Notes under the pieces: model-generated
The model's database searches: none
Told to the model about the DNA's origin: nothing
Seen by the model: the letters and a program-made list of their open reading frames with translations, nothing else
Origin: Okibacterium fritillariae
GTDB taxonomy: Bacteria; Actinomycetota; Actinomycetes; Actinomycetales; Microbacteriaceae
Length of the DNA: 64,000 nt
Reading direction: 5' to 3'
NCBI RefSeq assembly: GCF_900167575.1
Contig: NZ_FUZP01000002.1
Coordinates: forward strand, 496,001-560,000
Shown: positions 18,752 to 28,479 of the stretch, piece after piece
Numbering within the stretch: the first letter of the stretch is position 1
Layout: each line of letters starts with the position of its first letter
Translations under genes and position numbers: made by a program

Positions 18752-19410
18752 TCCGCGTGTTGCTGGCCGACGACCAGGCCCTCATCCGTGCGGGATTCCG
18801 CGCCATCCTGCACGCCGAAGACGGTATCGAGGTCGTGGCCGAAGCGTCGTCGGGCGAAGAAGCGGTGGCGCTCGCCGCCGTGCACCACCCCGATGTCGTG
18901 CTCATGGATATCCGCATGCCGCACGGCGACGGCATCTGGGCCACCGGCCAGATCGTCGCCGATCCCGCCCTCGCCTCGACGCGTGTGGTCGTCGTCACGA
19001 CGTTCGAACTCGACGACTACGTCATCGACGCGATAGCCGCCGGCGCGAGCGGGTTCCTCGTGAAAGACACCGAGCCCGTCGAACTCATCCGGGCGGTGCG
19101 CGTGGTCGCCTCGGGCGACGCGCTGCTCTCGCCCGGGGTGACGCGCACATTGCTGCAACGCGTGTCACCCGCGCTGAAGCAAACGGTCGATGCCACGGCG
19201 CTCGCCCCGCTCACCGAGCGCGAACGCGAAGTGCTCGGCCTCGTCGGCCGGGGGCTCAGCAACGACGAGATCGGCGCGGCGCTCTTCCTCAGCCCGCTGA
19301 CCGCCAAGACCCATGTGTCCCGCATCATGCAGAAACTCGACGCCCGCGACCGCGTGCGACTCGTGGTCGTGGCCTATGAGTCGGGGCTCGTCGCGCCCGG
19401 GTGGGGGTAG
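18748..19410 (+). CDS. LuxR/NarL-family response regulator
   Basis: DNA-binding partner of the kinase, with which it overlaps by 4 bases (ATGA). The 220-residue protein has the acidic pair Asp8/Asp9, phospho-acceptor Asp54 (VVLMDIRMP), Lys in FLVKDT, and a C-terminal helix-turn-helix (LTEREREVLGLVGRGLSNDEI ... LSPLTAKTHVSRIM). The genes under its control are not known; the shared half-site before the downstream SHOCT gene makes that gene a likely target. Confidence 0.95.
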   Translation: MIRVLLADDQALIRAGFRAILHAEDGIEVVAEASSGEEAVALAAVHHPDVVLMDIRMPHGDGIWATGQIVADPALASTRVVVVTTFELDDYVIDAIAAGASGFLVKDTEPVELIRAVRVVASGDALLSPGVTRTLLQRVSPALKQTVDATALAPLTEREREVLGLVGRGLSNDEIGAALFLSPLTAKTHVSRIMQKLDARDRVRLVVVAYESGLVAPGWG

Positions 19411-19426
19411 CGCGGCCGCTCGTGCG

Positions 19427-19439
19427 CCCGGGGGAGTAG
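19427..19439. promoter_or_regulatory. Repeated half-operator between response regulator and SHOCT gene
   Basis: CCCGGGGGAGTAG matches 13 of 13 bases of 17268-17280. With the bases to its left it makes a degraded palindrome (left arm 5 of 7). It lies 92 bases before the SHOCT-gene start. Confidence 0.45.
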
Positions 19440-19530
19440 CGGCGAAGCATCCCGACGGCAGATGTGGCGCGAGCCGGGCCCGACGAGGCTGGACTCAGGG
19501 CGGTCGACGAGCGACCGCCGAGGAGGAAAG

Positions 19531-19926
19531 ATGCTTCACACCGCACTCGCCACACTGGCGCAGCACTATCCGGGCTACGGCCCCGGCCCGGGAGCACACC
19601 TGTGGTTCCTGCTCATCCCGTTCTTCTGGCTGATCCTGGCGGTCGTCCTGCTCGCCATCTTCGGACGCCGCTGGTCGAAGCGCGCCGGCGAACGCCGCGA
19701 GTACATGCGCCAGCACTGGCAGTCCGAGGCCCAGGGCGGCGCCGAGAAGGTGCTGGCCGAGCGTTTCGCGCGCGGCGACATCGACGAGGTCGAATACCGA
19801 GCCCGGCTCGAGGTCATCCGCGCGTCCAGCCTGCACGCGACACAGGGCCCCGGTGCGGGCCCCGGTTTCGGTGGTGGTTTCGGGCCCGGCGCGGGCACCG
19901 GCCCGGGGATGCCGCCACAGCGCTGA
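19531..19926 (+). CDS. Small membrane protein with SHOCT domain
   Basis: A 131-residue protein with one hydrophobic helix (about 16-38, LWFLLIPFFWLILAVVLLAI), a basic stretch, then a SHOCT motif (KVLAERFARGDIDEVEYRARL) and a Gly/Pro-rich tail. SHOCT (short C-terminal) domains are oligomerisation elements found on many small membrane proteins; no enzymatic role is expected. ATG 19531 has a strong AGGAGG 4 bases upstream; the longer frame from 19462 is not supported. It directly follows the two-component genes and probably reports or buffers the signal of that system. Confidence 0.85.
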   Translation: MLHTALATLAQHYPGYGPGPGAHLWFLLIPFFWLILAVVLLAIFGRRWSKRAGERREYMRQHWQSEAQGGAEKVLAERFARGDIDEVEYRARLEVIRASSLHATQGPGAGPGFGGGFGPGAGTGPGMPPQR

Positions 19927-19934
19927 TCGCGACA

Positions 19935-19973
19935 GCCCGGCTCGCTGCGGCACGGCCCGCAGTGTAGCCGGGC
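19935..19973 (+). terminator. Hairpin after SHOCT gene
   Basis: GCCCGGCT and AGCCGGGC (8 bp) enclose a shorter GCGG/CCGC pairing. It stands 8 bases after the stop codon and before the ispG promoter; no T-run. Confidence 0.45.
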
Positions 19974-20027
19974 GGCGCGGCGCAGGCATCCCTCACCGAT
20001 TCGCAGCGCGTGCACACCAAGAGGACC

Positions 20028-20033
20028 TAAACT
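20028..20033 (+). promoter_or_regulatory. -10 box of a leaderless promoter (ispG)
   Basis: TAAACT ends 6 bases before the GTG start at 20040. Confidence 0.65.
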
Positions 20034-20039
20034 GAGCGA

Positions 20040-21197
20040 GTGGTAGCAGTCAATTTGGGTCTCCCTAAAGTCCCTGAAGTTCTGGCGCCGAGGCGTAAGT
20101 CCCGTCAGATCAAGGTCGGTAAAGTTCTCGTCGGTGGCGACGCTCCCGTGAGCGTGCAGTCGATGACCACGACGCCCACCCCCAACATCAACGCGACACT
20201 GCAGCAGATTGCCGAACTCACGGCATCCGGCTGCGACATCGTGCGGGTGGCCGTTCCGAGCCGCGACGACGCCGAAGCTCTTCCGATCATCGCGAAGAAG
20301 AGCCAGATCCCGGTGATCGCCGACATTCACTTCCAGCCGAACTACGTCTATGCGGCCATCGACGCCGGCTGCGCCGCGGTTCGCGTGAACCCCGGCAACA
20401 TCCGCAAGTTCGACGACCAGGTCGGCGAGATCGCGCGCCGCGCGAAGGCAGCCGGCGTGTCGGTGCGCATCGGTGTGAACGCCGGTTCGCTCGACCCGCG
20501 CCTGCTGCAGAAGTACGGTAAGGCCACGCCCGAGGCTCTCGTCGAGAGCGCCGTGTGGGAGGCGAGCCTCTTCGAGGAGCACGACTTCCACGACTTCAAG
20601 ATCTCGGTCAAGCACAACGACCCCATCATCATGGTCAAGGCCTACCGCCTGCTCGCCGAGCGTGGTGACTGGCCCCTGCACCTCGGCGTCACCGAGGCCG
20701 GCCCGTCGTTCCAGGGCACCATCAAGAGCGCCACGGCGTTCGGCATCCTGCTGTCCGAGGGCATTGGCGACACCATCCGCGTGTCGCTGTCGGCGCCTCC
20801 CGCCGAAGAGGTCAAGGTCGGCCTGCAGATTCTGCAGTCGCTCAACCTGCGCGAGCGCAAGCTCGAGATCGTCTCCTGCCCGAGTTGTGGCCGCGCCCAG
20901 GTCGACGTCTACAAGCTCGCCAACGACGTCACCGACGGCCTCGAAGGCATGACCGTTCCGCTGCGCGTGGCCGTCATGGGCTGCGTCGTCAACGGTCCCG
21001 GCGAAGCGCGCGAGGCCGACCTCGGTGTCGCCTCCGGCAACGGCAAGGGGCAGATCTTCGTCAAGGGTGAGGTCATCAAGACCGTTCCCGAGTCCGAGAT
21101 CGTCCAGACCCTGATCGACGAAGCCAACCGGCTCGCCGCGGAGATGCCCGCCGACGACACGTCGACCGGCAGCCCGGTAGTGACGGTCGGTTCCTAA
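20040..21197 (+). CDS. ispG: 4-hydroxy-3-methylbut-2-enyl diphosphate synthase (flavodoxin type)
   Basis: Seventh step of the MEP pathway: MEcPP to HMBPP using a [4Fe-4S] cluster. The 385-residue protein has the cluster ligands Cys280, Cys283 (SCPSCGR) and Cys315 (GCVVNGPGE), with Glu322 as the likely fourth ligand, and the N-terminal TIM barrel (VQSMTTTPT). The start is GTG, fixed by the leaderless promoter. Together with dxr it shows that the organism makes isoprenoids through the MEP route. Confidence 0.98.
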   Translation: MVAVNLGLPKVPEVLAPRRKSRQIKVGKVLVGGDAPVSVQSMTTTPTPNINATLQQIAELTASGCDIVRVAVPSRDDAEALPIIAKKSQIPVIADIHFQPNYVYAAIDAGCAAVRVNPGNIRKFDDQVGEIARRAKAAGVSVRIGVNAGSLDPRLLQKYGKATPEALVESAVWEASLFEEHDFHDFKISVKHNDPIIMVKAYRLLAERGDWPLHLGVTEAGPSFQGTIKSATAFGILLSEGIGDTIRVSLSAPPAEEVKVGLQILQSLNLRERKLEIVSCPSCGRAQVDVYKLANDVTDGLEGMTVPLRVAVMGCVVNGPGEAREADLGVASGNGKGQIFVKGEVIKTVPESEIVQTLIDEANRLAAEMPADDTSTGSPVVTVGS

Positions 21198-21213
21198 CGA
21201 AGGCAGTGGCCGC

Positions 21214-22278
21214 ATGACCATTACCCCGCCTCCCGCAGCCGGACCGATCGGTGCGCCTCCCGCGCCCGGTCCGGCTTCCGGCGCGGGCACCGGTCCCATC
21301 ACGCCCGACGAGTTGCAGCGCGCGCGCCGCATCTTCGACACGATCGTGGCGGGATACAGCCAGAAGGTCGTCGGACAAGACAGTCTGCGCACCACGCTGC
21401 TCGTGGCGCTGATCACGGGCGGCCATGTGCTGCTCGAGAGCGTTCCCGGTCTGGCGAAGACGACGGCGGCCGAGTCGATCGCCGAGTCGGTGTCGGCCAG
21501 CTTCCGCCGCATCCAGTGCACGCCCGACCTCCTGCCCGCCGACATCATCGGCACGCAGATCTACGATCCGTCCACGGCCACGTTCGGCACGCAGCTCGGG
21601 CCCGTGCACGCCAACTTCGTGTTACTCGACGAAATCAACCGGTCGAGCGCCAAGACGCAGTCGGCCATGCTCGAGGCCATGCAGGAGCGGCAGACGACGA
21701 TCGGCGGGGAGAATCATCCGCTGCCCTCGCCGTTCCTCGTGCTCGCCACGCAGAACCCCATCGAGCAGGAGGGCACGTATCACCTGCCCGAGGCCCAGCT
21801 CGACCGCTTCCTCGTGAAAGAGGTGCTCGGCTACCCGAGCCCCGCCGAAGAAGCCGAGATCGTGCGCCGCGTCAATGCCGGCGTCTACGAACCGGGCGGC
21901 ACCCACGGCCAGGCGGTCACCCTCGACGATGTGCGGTTCCTGCAAAAGCTCGTCCACCGCGTCTATCTCGACCCCGCCGTGCTCAACTACATCGTGCAGG
22001 CCGTCTATGTCACGCGTCACGCCGAGCAATACCTTCCGCCGGCACTCGCGGGGTATGTCGAATACGGTGCCAGCCCGCGCGCCAGCATCGCCTTCGCCAG
22101 CGTGGCCCGTGCGCTCGCGCTGCTGTCCGGCCGCGGCCACGTGATCCCCGAAGACGTGAAGAGCTATCGCTATCAGGTGTTGCGGCACCGACTCATCCTC
22201 GGGTTCGAGGCCGATGCCGACGGCGTGACGCCCGAGACCATCATCGACGCGATCTTCGGCGCCATCCAGGCACCCTGA
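21214..22278 (+). CDS. MoxR-family AAA ATPase
   Basis: AAA+ ATPase of the MoxR group, usually a chaperone that remodels or inserts cofactors into vWA-domain partners. The 354-residue protein has Walker A in VPGLAKT (77-83), Walker B VLLDEINR and a C-terminal lid domain, after a ~30-residue Pro/Gly-rich N-terminus. ATG 21214 follows ispG by 16 bases, with GAAGG upstream, so co-transcription with ispG is possible. It is the first gene of a six-gene cluster with DUF58 and two vWA proteins. Confidence 0.94.
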   Translation: MTITPPPAAGPIGAPPAPGPASGAGTGPITPDELQRARRIFDTIVAGYSQKVVGQDSLRTTLLVALITGGHVLLESVPGLAKTTAAESIAESVSASFRRIQCTPDLLPADIIGTQIYDPSTATFGTQLGPVHANFVLLDEINRSSAKTQSAMLEAMQERQTTIGGENHPLPSPFLVLATQNPIEQEGTYHLPEAQLDRFLVKEVLGYPSPAEEAEIVRRVNAGVYEPGGTHGQAVTLDDVRFLQKLVHRVYLDPAVLNYIVQAVYVTRHAEQYLPPALAGYVEYGASPRASIAFASVARALALLSGRGHVIPEDVKSYRYQVLRHRLILGFEADADGVTPETIIDAIFGAIQAP

Positions 22279-22297
22279 GCGCCCCCGAAGCCGAAAC

Positions 22298-23275
22298 GTG
22301 CCTGCGCTCCTGCCCCGCGTGAAGACCACGCTGTCGATCGTTGCCCATCGCCGAGTGCGCGGCTGGCTCGACGGTGAGTATCGCTCGGTTTTCCACGGCA
22401 AATCCCACGACTTCGACGACCTGCGGCCCTACGTGCCGGGCGACGAGATCCGCGACATCGACTGGAAGGCGACCGCTCGGCACGGGTCGCCGCTCACGAA
22501 GCGGTACATCGCCTCGCGCAAGCAAGCCGTCATGATCGTCGTCGACTCGGGGCGCGACCTGGCGGCCGTGAGCGCGTCGGGCGAACCCAAGCGTGACCTC
22601 GCGATTCAGGCGGCCGGCGTGCTGGGCTACCTCGCTCACCGTCACGGCGACCAGGTCGGACTCGTCACCGGTGACGCGTCGGGCAGTGCATTAGTGCCGT
22701 TGGGCGGCACCGAGGGGCACCTCGAACGATTGCTGCAGATTATCCACGCCCGCGCCAGTCTGGAGGGTAGCCCGAGCGACTTCGTCGGCCAGCTCGACTA
22801 CGTGGCCCGGCGGTTCCGGCGGCGCATGCTGCTCGTCGTCATCAGCGACGATCAGGCCTTGGCGGGCACGGGGCACGGCACCGGCGGCACCGGCGGCGCG
22901 AGCAGTGCCAGCGGCGCGAATGCGCGCACGCAGAGCACACCAGGTGCCCCCGCATCCGATCTGCGCCCCCTGCTGCGACGCCTGCACGCGCAGCACGAGA
23001 TGATCTGGGTGTCGATCGCCGACGCCGACCTCGTGGCGGCGACCCCGCGCGGCGCCGAGCTGCTCGACGTGCAGACGTTCGGCGAGCTGCCCGAATTCCT
23101 GCGCCGCGACCCGCAGGTGCGGCGGGAGTACGCCGAACGCGCGACCGCGCAAAAGACCGAGACCCGAGACATCCTCGATCGCATCGGCATCGCGTCGACA
23201 CGCATCGAGTCGACGCGCGACGTCGTGCCGAAGCTCTTCCGCCTGCTCGAGAGGCACAATCATGCCGGGCGGTGA
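22298..23275 (+). CDS. DUF58 domain protein
   Basis: Conserved partner of MoxR ATPases; DUF58 proteins have a vWA-like fold and their molecular role is uncertain. The 325-residue product has the family signature YVPGDEIRDIDWKATAR at 45-61 and a metal-site-like VVDSGRDL. A Gly/Ala/Ser-rich stretch (about 190-215) looks like an inserted linker. Start GTG 22298, 19 bases after moxR, with a weak ribosome site; the 3' end overlaps the next gene by 14 bases. Confidence 0.9.
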   Translation: MPALLPRVKTTLSIVAHRRVRGWLDGEYRSVFHGKSHDFDDLRPYVPGDEIRDIDWKATARHGSPLTKRYIASRKQAVMIVVDSGRDLAAVSASGEPKRDLAIQAAGVLGYLAHRHGDQVGLVTGDASGSALVPLGGTEGHLERLLQIIHARASLEGSPSDFVGQLDYVARRFRRRMLLVVISDDQALAGTGHGTGGTGGASSASGANARTQSTPGAPASDLRPLLRRLHAQHEMIWVSIADADLVAATPRGAELLDVQTFGELPEFLRRDPQVRREYAERATAQKTETRDILDRIGIASTRIESTRDVVPKLFRLLERHNHAGR

Positions 23276-23741
23276 GTACTATCCGCTGGCCGACTTCTCG
23301 CCGTGGTGGGCCGTCATCGCGGTGGCCCTCGTGCTGCTCGTGGCCGCCTGGTATGCCTTCGTCATCTGGTTCCCGCGCTGGAAGCACCGGCCGAGGGGCG
23401 CCGCGGCGATTCCCGAGCCGGCGCCGTGGCAGCGTCAGCAGCGCATCAGCGAGCATTACCTCGCCGAGATCGACCGCGTCGAGCGTGACTACGCCGACGG
23501 GCGCATCGACGTGCGTGCGGCCCACGTGCGCCTAGCCGAGATCGTGCGGCGCTACACGCTCGAGGCCCGCGGCATCCCCACGCTGCCCATGACGCTGCAG
23601 GAGCTGCGGCAGGCACGTCTGCCCGAACTGGCCGAGGTCGTGCAGGGTCTCTACCCGAGCGAGTTCGGGGCCGAAGCCTCCGGTTCGGTGCGCGGTTCGG
23701 CCCAAGCGGCCCGGCGGGCGGTGACGTCGGCATGGAACTGA
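23262..23741 (+). CDS. Small membrane protein of the MoxR-vWA cluster (DUF4381-like)
   Basis: A 159-residue protein with a single N-terminal membrane helix (about 14-36) followed by a charged cytosolic domain with a long helix (WQRQQRISEHYLAEIDRVERDY). Size, topology and position between DUF58 and the first vWA gene match the DUF4381-type component of Bat-like operons; I am not certain of the family. It overlaps DUF58 by 14 bases and the next gene by 10. Confidence 0.75.
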   Translation: MPGGEYYPLADFSPWWAVIAVALVLLVAAWYAFVIWFPRWKHRPRGAAAIPEPAPWQRQQRISEHYLAEIDRVERDYADGRIDVRAAHVRLAEIVRRYTLEARGIPTLPMTLQELRQARLPELAEVVQGLYPSEFGAEASGSVRGSAQAARRAVTSAWN

Positions 23742-24730
23742 GCTTCTGGTGGATGCCCCTCCTCTGGGCGTTCGTGATCGCGGGCGTCCTGGCCCTGGCC
23801 TTCGTTCTCACCCGTCGGCGGATGCGGCGGCGCCCGGCCCGCGCGGCCGTCCCCGTCGCCCACACCGAACGTCTCACGGCGCTGCCCGCCTACCGCCGCG
23901 CGCTCACGCGATACCGCGCGCTCCTGGCGCTGAGCGTGGCTGCCGTGGTCGTGGCTCTCGCGGCCGCCGTCGTGCTGAGCGCCCGCCCCGTGGCGGTGTC
24001 GGCCTACCAACCCGAGCTGCGCAACCGTGACATCGTGCTGTGCCTCGACGTCTCGGGTTCGATGGTCGACTACGACGCCGAGATCGTGGACACGTTCAGC
24101 GATCTGGTCGACGAGTTCGACGGCGAGCGCATCGGCCTCGTGCTCTTCAATGCCTCGGCGGCCACGGCCTTCCCGCTGACGAGCGATTACGCGTTCGTCG
24201 AGAAGCAGCTCAGCGAGCTGGGCGACAAGATGAGGAATGCAGACGAGGACTACTCGTTCGCGAACGGAACCCTGCTCGGCAACGGCTCCTCGCTCATCGG
24301 CGATGGGCTCGGCTCGTGCGTCATGCGCTTCGACGACATCGGGCAGGAGAGGTCGCGCTCGATCATCCTGGCCACGGACAACTTCGTCGCGGGCGAGCAG
24401 ATCGTCACGCTGCCCGAGGCGGGCGAATTCGCCACCGAGAACGACGTCACCGTCTATGGCATCAACCCGGGCGATGTCGCCAGCAAGTCCTACATCAAGG
24501 ATCTCGCCGACGAGTTCGAGAAGGTCGTCGCCGACACGGGCGGGGCCTACTACGCGCTCGACGACCCGGGCGCGATTCCCGCCATCGTCGGGCAGATCCA
24601 GTCTGAGCAGGCCGCCGATATGACGGGCGCCACGCAGATCGTCAAGACCGACATCCCGGTCTGGCCCATCGTGGCGGGTCTCGTCGGCACGGCCGGCCTC
24701 ATGTTCCTCGGGTGGAGGCTCAAGCGATGA
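23732..24730 (+). CDS. vWA-domain membrane protein (BatA-like)
   Basis: 332 residues: two N-terminal helices (about 10-27 and 64-84), an extracytoplasmic-type von Willebrand A domain with an intact MIDAS motif DVSGS (106-110), and a C-terminal helix (about 305-326). The arrangement is that of BatA in Bat operons, where the protein is thought to bind metal and partners at the membrane. It overlaps the preceding gene by 10 bases and the next by 4 (ATGA), implying coupled translation and a complex of the cluster products. Confidence 0.9.
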   Translation: MELSFWWMPLLWAFVIAGVLALAFVLTRRRMRRRPARAAVPVAHTERLTALPAYRRALTRYRALLALSVAAVVVALAAAVVLSARPVAVSAYQPELRNRDIVLCLDVSGSMVDYDAEIVDTFSDLVDEFDGERIGLVLFNASAATAFPLTSDYAFVEKQLSELGDKMRNADEDYSFANGTLLGNGSSLIGDGLGSCVMRFDDIGQERSRSIILATDNFVAGEQIVTLPEAGEFATENDVTVYGINPGDVASKSYIKDLADEFEKVVADTGGAYYALDDPGAIPAIVGQIQSEQAADMTGATQIVKTDIPVWPIVAGLVGTAGLMFLGWRLKR

Positions 24731-25824
24731 TCGTCCACCCCATCTTCACGCCGCCCGTGCTCATCGTCGTCTTCGGCGGGCTCGCGGCCTTCGCGCTGTG
24801 GCAGGCGGCCCGCAACATCCGACGCCCGGGCGGGTGGCACTGGTTCGTGCGGCTCGCGCTGGTGGGCCTCCTCTTCGGCATGTCCTTGCGGCCGGGACTG
24901 CCCGAGACCGAGCATCCGCCCGTCGCCGCCGCCCAAACCGACGTCTACTTCGTGCTCGACACGACCTCGAGCATGGCCGCCGAGGACTACGGCGACGACC
25001 AGCCGCGCCTCACGGGGGCCAAAGCCGACATCGAGGCCATCGCCGACCGCCTCGCCGGCTCGCGATTCTCCCTCATCACCTTCGACGCCGACACGGTGCA
25101 GCGCCTGCCCCTCACCACGGATGCCTCGGCCCTCGCGTCGGGCGTCGCCTCCACCACGCAGGAGATCAGCGTCTACTCGCGCGGCAGCAGCATCGGCGCG
25201 CCCGCCGCGTTCCTCGAGAAACAGCTCGCCGCCGACAAGGACGCCGCTCCCGACCGCACGCGCATCGTCTACTACCTGGGCGACGGCGAACAGACCGTCA
25301 GCACGGCGCCCGAGTCGTTCGCGCCGCTCGCCGACCTGGTCGACGGGGGAGCGGTGCTGGGCTACGGCACCGACGAAGGCGGGCCCATGCGCACGTTCTC
25401 GGGCTACCGCGACGAATTCTTCGGCGACGATCAGTCGGATGATTCGGGTTCGGATGGTTCGAGCACCGACGACCCCGGCACCGCCGACGACTACATCCAG
25501 TACTACGGCCCGAACGGCCAGGAGACCGCCATCTCGAAGATCGACGAGAAGGCGCTCGGCACCATCGCCGGGCAACTCAGCGTCGAGTACGTGCACTCCG
25601 AGCCCGGTAGCGACGTCGTGCTGCAGGCGACGCGCGGCATCGATGTCGGGGCCGCGACCTCCGCCCCCAGCGGGCCGCCCTCGGCGCCCGAGTTCTATTG
25701 GCTGCTCGCCATCCCGTTCGGCCTGCTGTTGCTGACCGAACTCGTGCCGCTGCTGCTCGCGCTGCGCGCGCTGCGTCGCCCCACCACCAGCAGCAGCCCG
25801 GCCCCGACGGAGGTTCCCCGATGA
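24727..25824 (+). CDS. vWA-domain membrane protein (second, BatB-like)
   Basis: Second vWA protein of the cluster, 365 residues from ATG 24727. Two N-terminal helices (about 9-28 and 40-53), a vWA domain whose MIDAS reads DTTSS (78-82; Thr in the third place) and a C-terminal helix (about 325-347). A Ser/Asp-rich low-complexity loop (about 240-260) interrupts the domain. Overlaps at both ends by 4 bases keep it in the same translational chain. Confidence 0.88.
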   Translation: MIVHPIFTPPVLIVVFGGLAAFALWQAARNIRRPGGWHWFVRLALVGLLFGMSLRPGLPETEHPPVAAAQTDVYFVLDTTSSMAAEDYGDDQPRLTGAKADIEAIADRLAGSRFSLITFDADTVQRLPLTTDASALASGVASTTQEISVYSRGSSIGAPAAFLEKQLAADKDAAPDRTRIVYYLGDGEQTVSTAPESFAPLADLVDGGAVLGYGTDEGGPMRTFSGYRDEFFGDDQSDDSGSDGSSTDDPGTADDYIQYYGPNGQETAISKIDEKALGTIAGQLSVEYVHSEPGSDVVLQATRGIDVGAATSAPSGPPSAPEFYWLLAIPFGLLLLTELVPLLLALRALRRPTTSSSPAPTEVPR

Positions 25825-26633
25825 CCCTGTTCGAGCACGACCTCCAGTCGCCCCAGCCCGTGTCGCCCGCGCACGGCGGGCCGCACGAACCCCCGCGCCG
25901 ACCCCAGCCCCCGCAGCACCTCGTCCGGCGCACACGCCGCCGCCTCTTCTGGTGGTCGCTGCCCGTCGTGCTCGTCATCCTCGCGATCGCGTGGAAGCTC
26001 GTGAGCCTGCAACTCGTGACCGACGGCGCGAAGAACGACTTCGAGGCCGGCGACTACGAGGGCAGCGCCGACCGTTCGGGCTCCCTGCTCGTGGGCAACG
26101 TCATCGAACCGTGGATCCCGTACTACAACCGCGGAACCGCCCTCGCCACGTTCCAGAACTACACGCCCGCCACCGACGACCTGGGCGAGGCGCTCACGCG
26201 GGCTCCGGCATCCGAACGCTGCATGGTGCGCGTCAACCTCGCGCTCGCGTGGGAACAGCAGGGGGATGCTTACCGTGGCGCCGGCTATGAGGAGGGGGCC
26301 ATCCGTCTCTACGAGACGTCGCTCGCCGTCATCCGCGACGGAGCCGCCGACGGGTGCCAGACCGACGAGACATCCCGCGCGCTCGAACAGCGCGACACGC
26401 TGCAGACCGCCGACGAGCGCGTGCAGGCGAAGATCGATCAGCAACCGCCGCAGGTGCTGCCGCAGCCCGGCCAGGATGACGCGCAGGGCGAGGGCTCATC
26501 GGGGGAGAACGACCCGAGCGCCGAGGAGAAGCTGCAGGAACGCGGCGATCAGGCGGCCGAAGAGAAGGCCCAGCAAGACGCCGAGGAGCGCGGTCGCGGC
26601 GGCGCCGGACGCACCACCGACAAGCCCTGGTGA
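25821..26633 (+). CDS. TPR-like membrane protein (BatC-like), end of MoxR-vWA cluster
   Basis: 270 residues: proline-rich N-terminus, one membrane helix (about 43-62) and an extracytoplasmic region resembling TPR repeats (YYNRGTALATFQNYTPATDDL; VNLALAWEQQGDAY), then a highly charged tail rich in Glu, Gln and Gly. It corresponds by position and form to BatC/E-type tetratricopeptide components. ATG 25821 overlaps the previous stop by 4 bases; the ORF frame upstream is only vWA2 read in another frame. Confidence 0.8.
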   Translation: MTLFEHDLQSPQPVSPAHGGPHEPPRRPQPPQHLVRRTRRRLFWWSLPVVLVILAIAWKLVSLQLVTDGAKNDFEAGDYEGSADRSGSLLVGNVIEPWIPYYNRGTALATFQNYTPATDDLGEALTRAPASERCMVRVNLALAWEQQGDAYRGAGYEEGAIRLYETSLAVIRDGAADGCQTDETSRALEQRDTLQTADERVQAKIDQQPPQVLPQPGQDDAQGEGSSGENDPSAEEKLQERGDQAAEEKAQQDAEERGRGGAGRTTDKPW

Positions 26634-26691
26634 CCTCGTGACCGCGCTCGCCCGGCGCGGTCACCCGACGCGCTCGACCGGCCCCTGCCAC

Positions 26692-26697
26692 TAACAT
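26692..26697 (+). promoter_or_regulatory. -10 box of a leaderless promoter (proS)
   Basis: TAACAT ends 6 bases before the GTG at 26704. Confidence 0.6.
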
Positions 26698-26703
26698 GGT
26701 CAG

Positions 26704-28479
26704 GTGGTCACGCGTCTCAGTAATTACTTCCTCCGCACCCTCCGTGAAGATCCCTCCGATGCGGAGGTGACGAGTCACCGGTTGCTGGTGCGCGCGGGCT
26801 ACATCCGCCGCCAGGCCCCCGGCGTCTTCGCCTGGCTGCCCATCGGCCTGCGGGTCAAGAACAAGATCGAGCAGATCATCCGCGAGGAGATGGCCGCGGC
26901 CGGCGCGCACGAGGTGCATTTCCCCGCCCTGCTGCCGCGAGAGCCCTACGAGATCACCAACCGGTGGACCGAATACGGCGACGCCCTGTTCCGCCTGCAC
27001 GACCGCAAGGGTGCCGACTACCTGCTGGCCCCCACGCACGAAGAAGCGTTCACGCTCCTCGTCAAGGACCTCTACGGCAGCTACAAAGACCTGCCGCTGT
27101 CGATCTTCCAGATCCAGGACAAGTACCGCGACGAGGCCCGCCCCCGCGCCGGCCTCCTGCGCGGCCGCGAGTTCACCATGAAGGACGCCTACTCCTTCGA
27201 CTACACCGACGCCGGCCTCGACGCGAGCTACCAGGCCCAGCGCGACGCCTACGAGCGCATCTTCCAGCGCCTCGGCCTCGAATACGTCATCGTCAAGGCG
27301 GATGCCGGGGCCATGGGTGGCTCGCGCAGCGAAGAGTTCCTGCACCCCACGCCCGTCGGCGAGGACACGTTCGTGCGCTCCGACCACGGCTACGCGGCCA
27401 ACGTCGAGGCGTTCACGACCGTCGTGCCCGAGGCGCTCCCCATCGAGGGGCTGCCCGAGGCCGTCGTGCGCGACACACCCGACACCCCCACCATCCAGAC
27501 GCTCGTCGACGTGGCCAACGCCCAGGCGCCCCGCGACGGAGAGCCCTGGACGGCAGCCGACACCCTGAAGAACGTCGTGCTCGCGCTCACCCACCTCGAC
27601 GGAACGCGTGAGCTCGTCATCGTGGGCCTGCCGGGCGACCGCGACGTCGACCTGAAGCGCGCCGAGGTGGCGTTCGCCCCCGCCGAGGTCGAAGCCGCCA
27701 CGGCCGAGGACTTCGCCAAGCACCCCGGGCTCGTCAAGGGCTACATCGGGCCCGGCGACCAGCGCGGCCTCGTGCTCGGCGAGAACGGCAGCACGGGCAT
27801 CCGCTACGTGCTCGACCCCCGCGTCGTCGACGGCACGTCGTGGATCACGGGCGCCAACGTCGAGGGCAAGCACGTCTTCGGTCTGGTCGCCGGTCGCGAC
27901 TTCACGGCCGATGGCGTCGTCGAGACGGCCGCCGTGCGCGAGGGCGACGAGGCACCGGATGGCTCGGGCCCCGTGCACCTCGCCCGCGGCATGGAAATCG
28001 GCCACGTGTTCCAGCTCGGCCGCAAGTACGCCGAAGCGCTCGGCCTGAAGGTGCTCGACGAGAACGGCAAGCTCGTCACGGTGACCATGGGCTCCTACGG
28101 CATCGGCGTCACGCGCGCCCTGGCGATCATCGCCGAGGGCAACAACGACGAGAAGGGCCTCATCTGGCCCGAGAACGTCGCCCCGTTCGACGCCTACGTC
28201 ATCGCCACGGGCCGCGACCAGGCGGTCTTCGAGGCCGCCGACGGCGTAGCCCAGGCGCTCGAGGGTGCCGGCTACGACGTGCTCTACGACAACCGCCCCA
28301 AGGTGTCGCCCGGTGTGAAGTTCGGCGATGCCGAGCTCATCGGCGTGCCGAAGATCGTCATCGTCGGCCGCGGCGTGGCCGACGGCGTCGTCGAGCTGTG
28401 GGACCGCCGTTCGGGCGAGCGCACCGAGGTGCCCATCGCCGAGGTCGTCGAGCGCCTGCAGGCCCAGCGCACAATCTGA
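26704..28479 (+). CDS. proS: Prolyl-tRNA synthetase (bacterial type with editing domain)
   Basis: Charges tRNA-Pro. The 591-residue length and order (class II motif 1 region, [13 protein letters not shown], motif 2 with [20 protein letters not shown], a YbaK-like editing insertion about 220-400, motif 3 [11 protein letters not shown], and an anticodon-binding C-terminal domain with [14 protein letters not shown]) are those of the bacterial ProS with a cis-editing domain that clears Ala-tRNA-Pro. GTG start, leaderless. Its place before nusA is the usual actinobacterial one. Confidence 0.97.
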   Translation: MVTRLSNYFLRTLREDPSDAEVTSHRLLVRAGYIRRQAPGVFAWLPIGLRVKNKIEQIIREEMAAAGAHEVHFPALLPREPYEITNRWTEYGDALFRLHDRKGADYLLAPTHEEAFTLLVKDLYGSYKDLPLSIFQIQDKYRDEARPRAGLLRGREFTMKDAYSFDYTDAGLDASYQAQRDAYERIFQRLGLEYVIVKADAGAMGGSRSEEFLHPTPVGEDTFVRSDHGYAANVEAFTTVVPEALPIEGLPEAVVRDTPDTPTIQTLVDVANAQAPRDGEPWTAADTLKNVVLALTHLDGTRELVIVGLPGDRDVDLKRAEVAFAPAEVEAATAEDFAKHPGLVKGYIGPGDQRGLVLGENGSTGIRYVLDPRVVDGTSWITGANVEGKHVFGLVAGRDFTADGVVETAAVREGDEAPDGSGPVHLARGMEIGHVFQLGRKYAEALGLKVLDENGKLVTVTMGSYGIGVTRALAIIAEGNNDEKGLIWPENVAPFDAYVIATGRDQAVFEAADGVAQALEGAGYDVLYDNRPKVSPGVKFGDAELIGVPKIVIVGRGVADGVVELWDRRSGERTEVPIAEVVERLQAQRTI

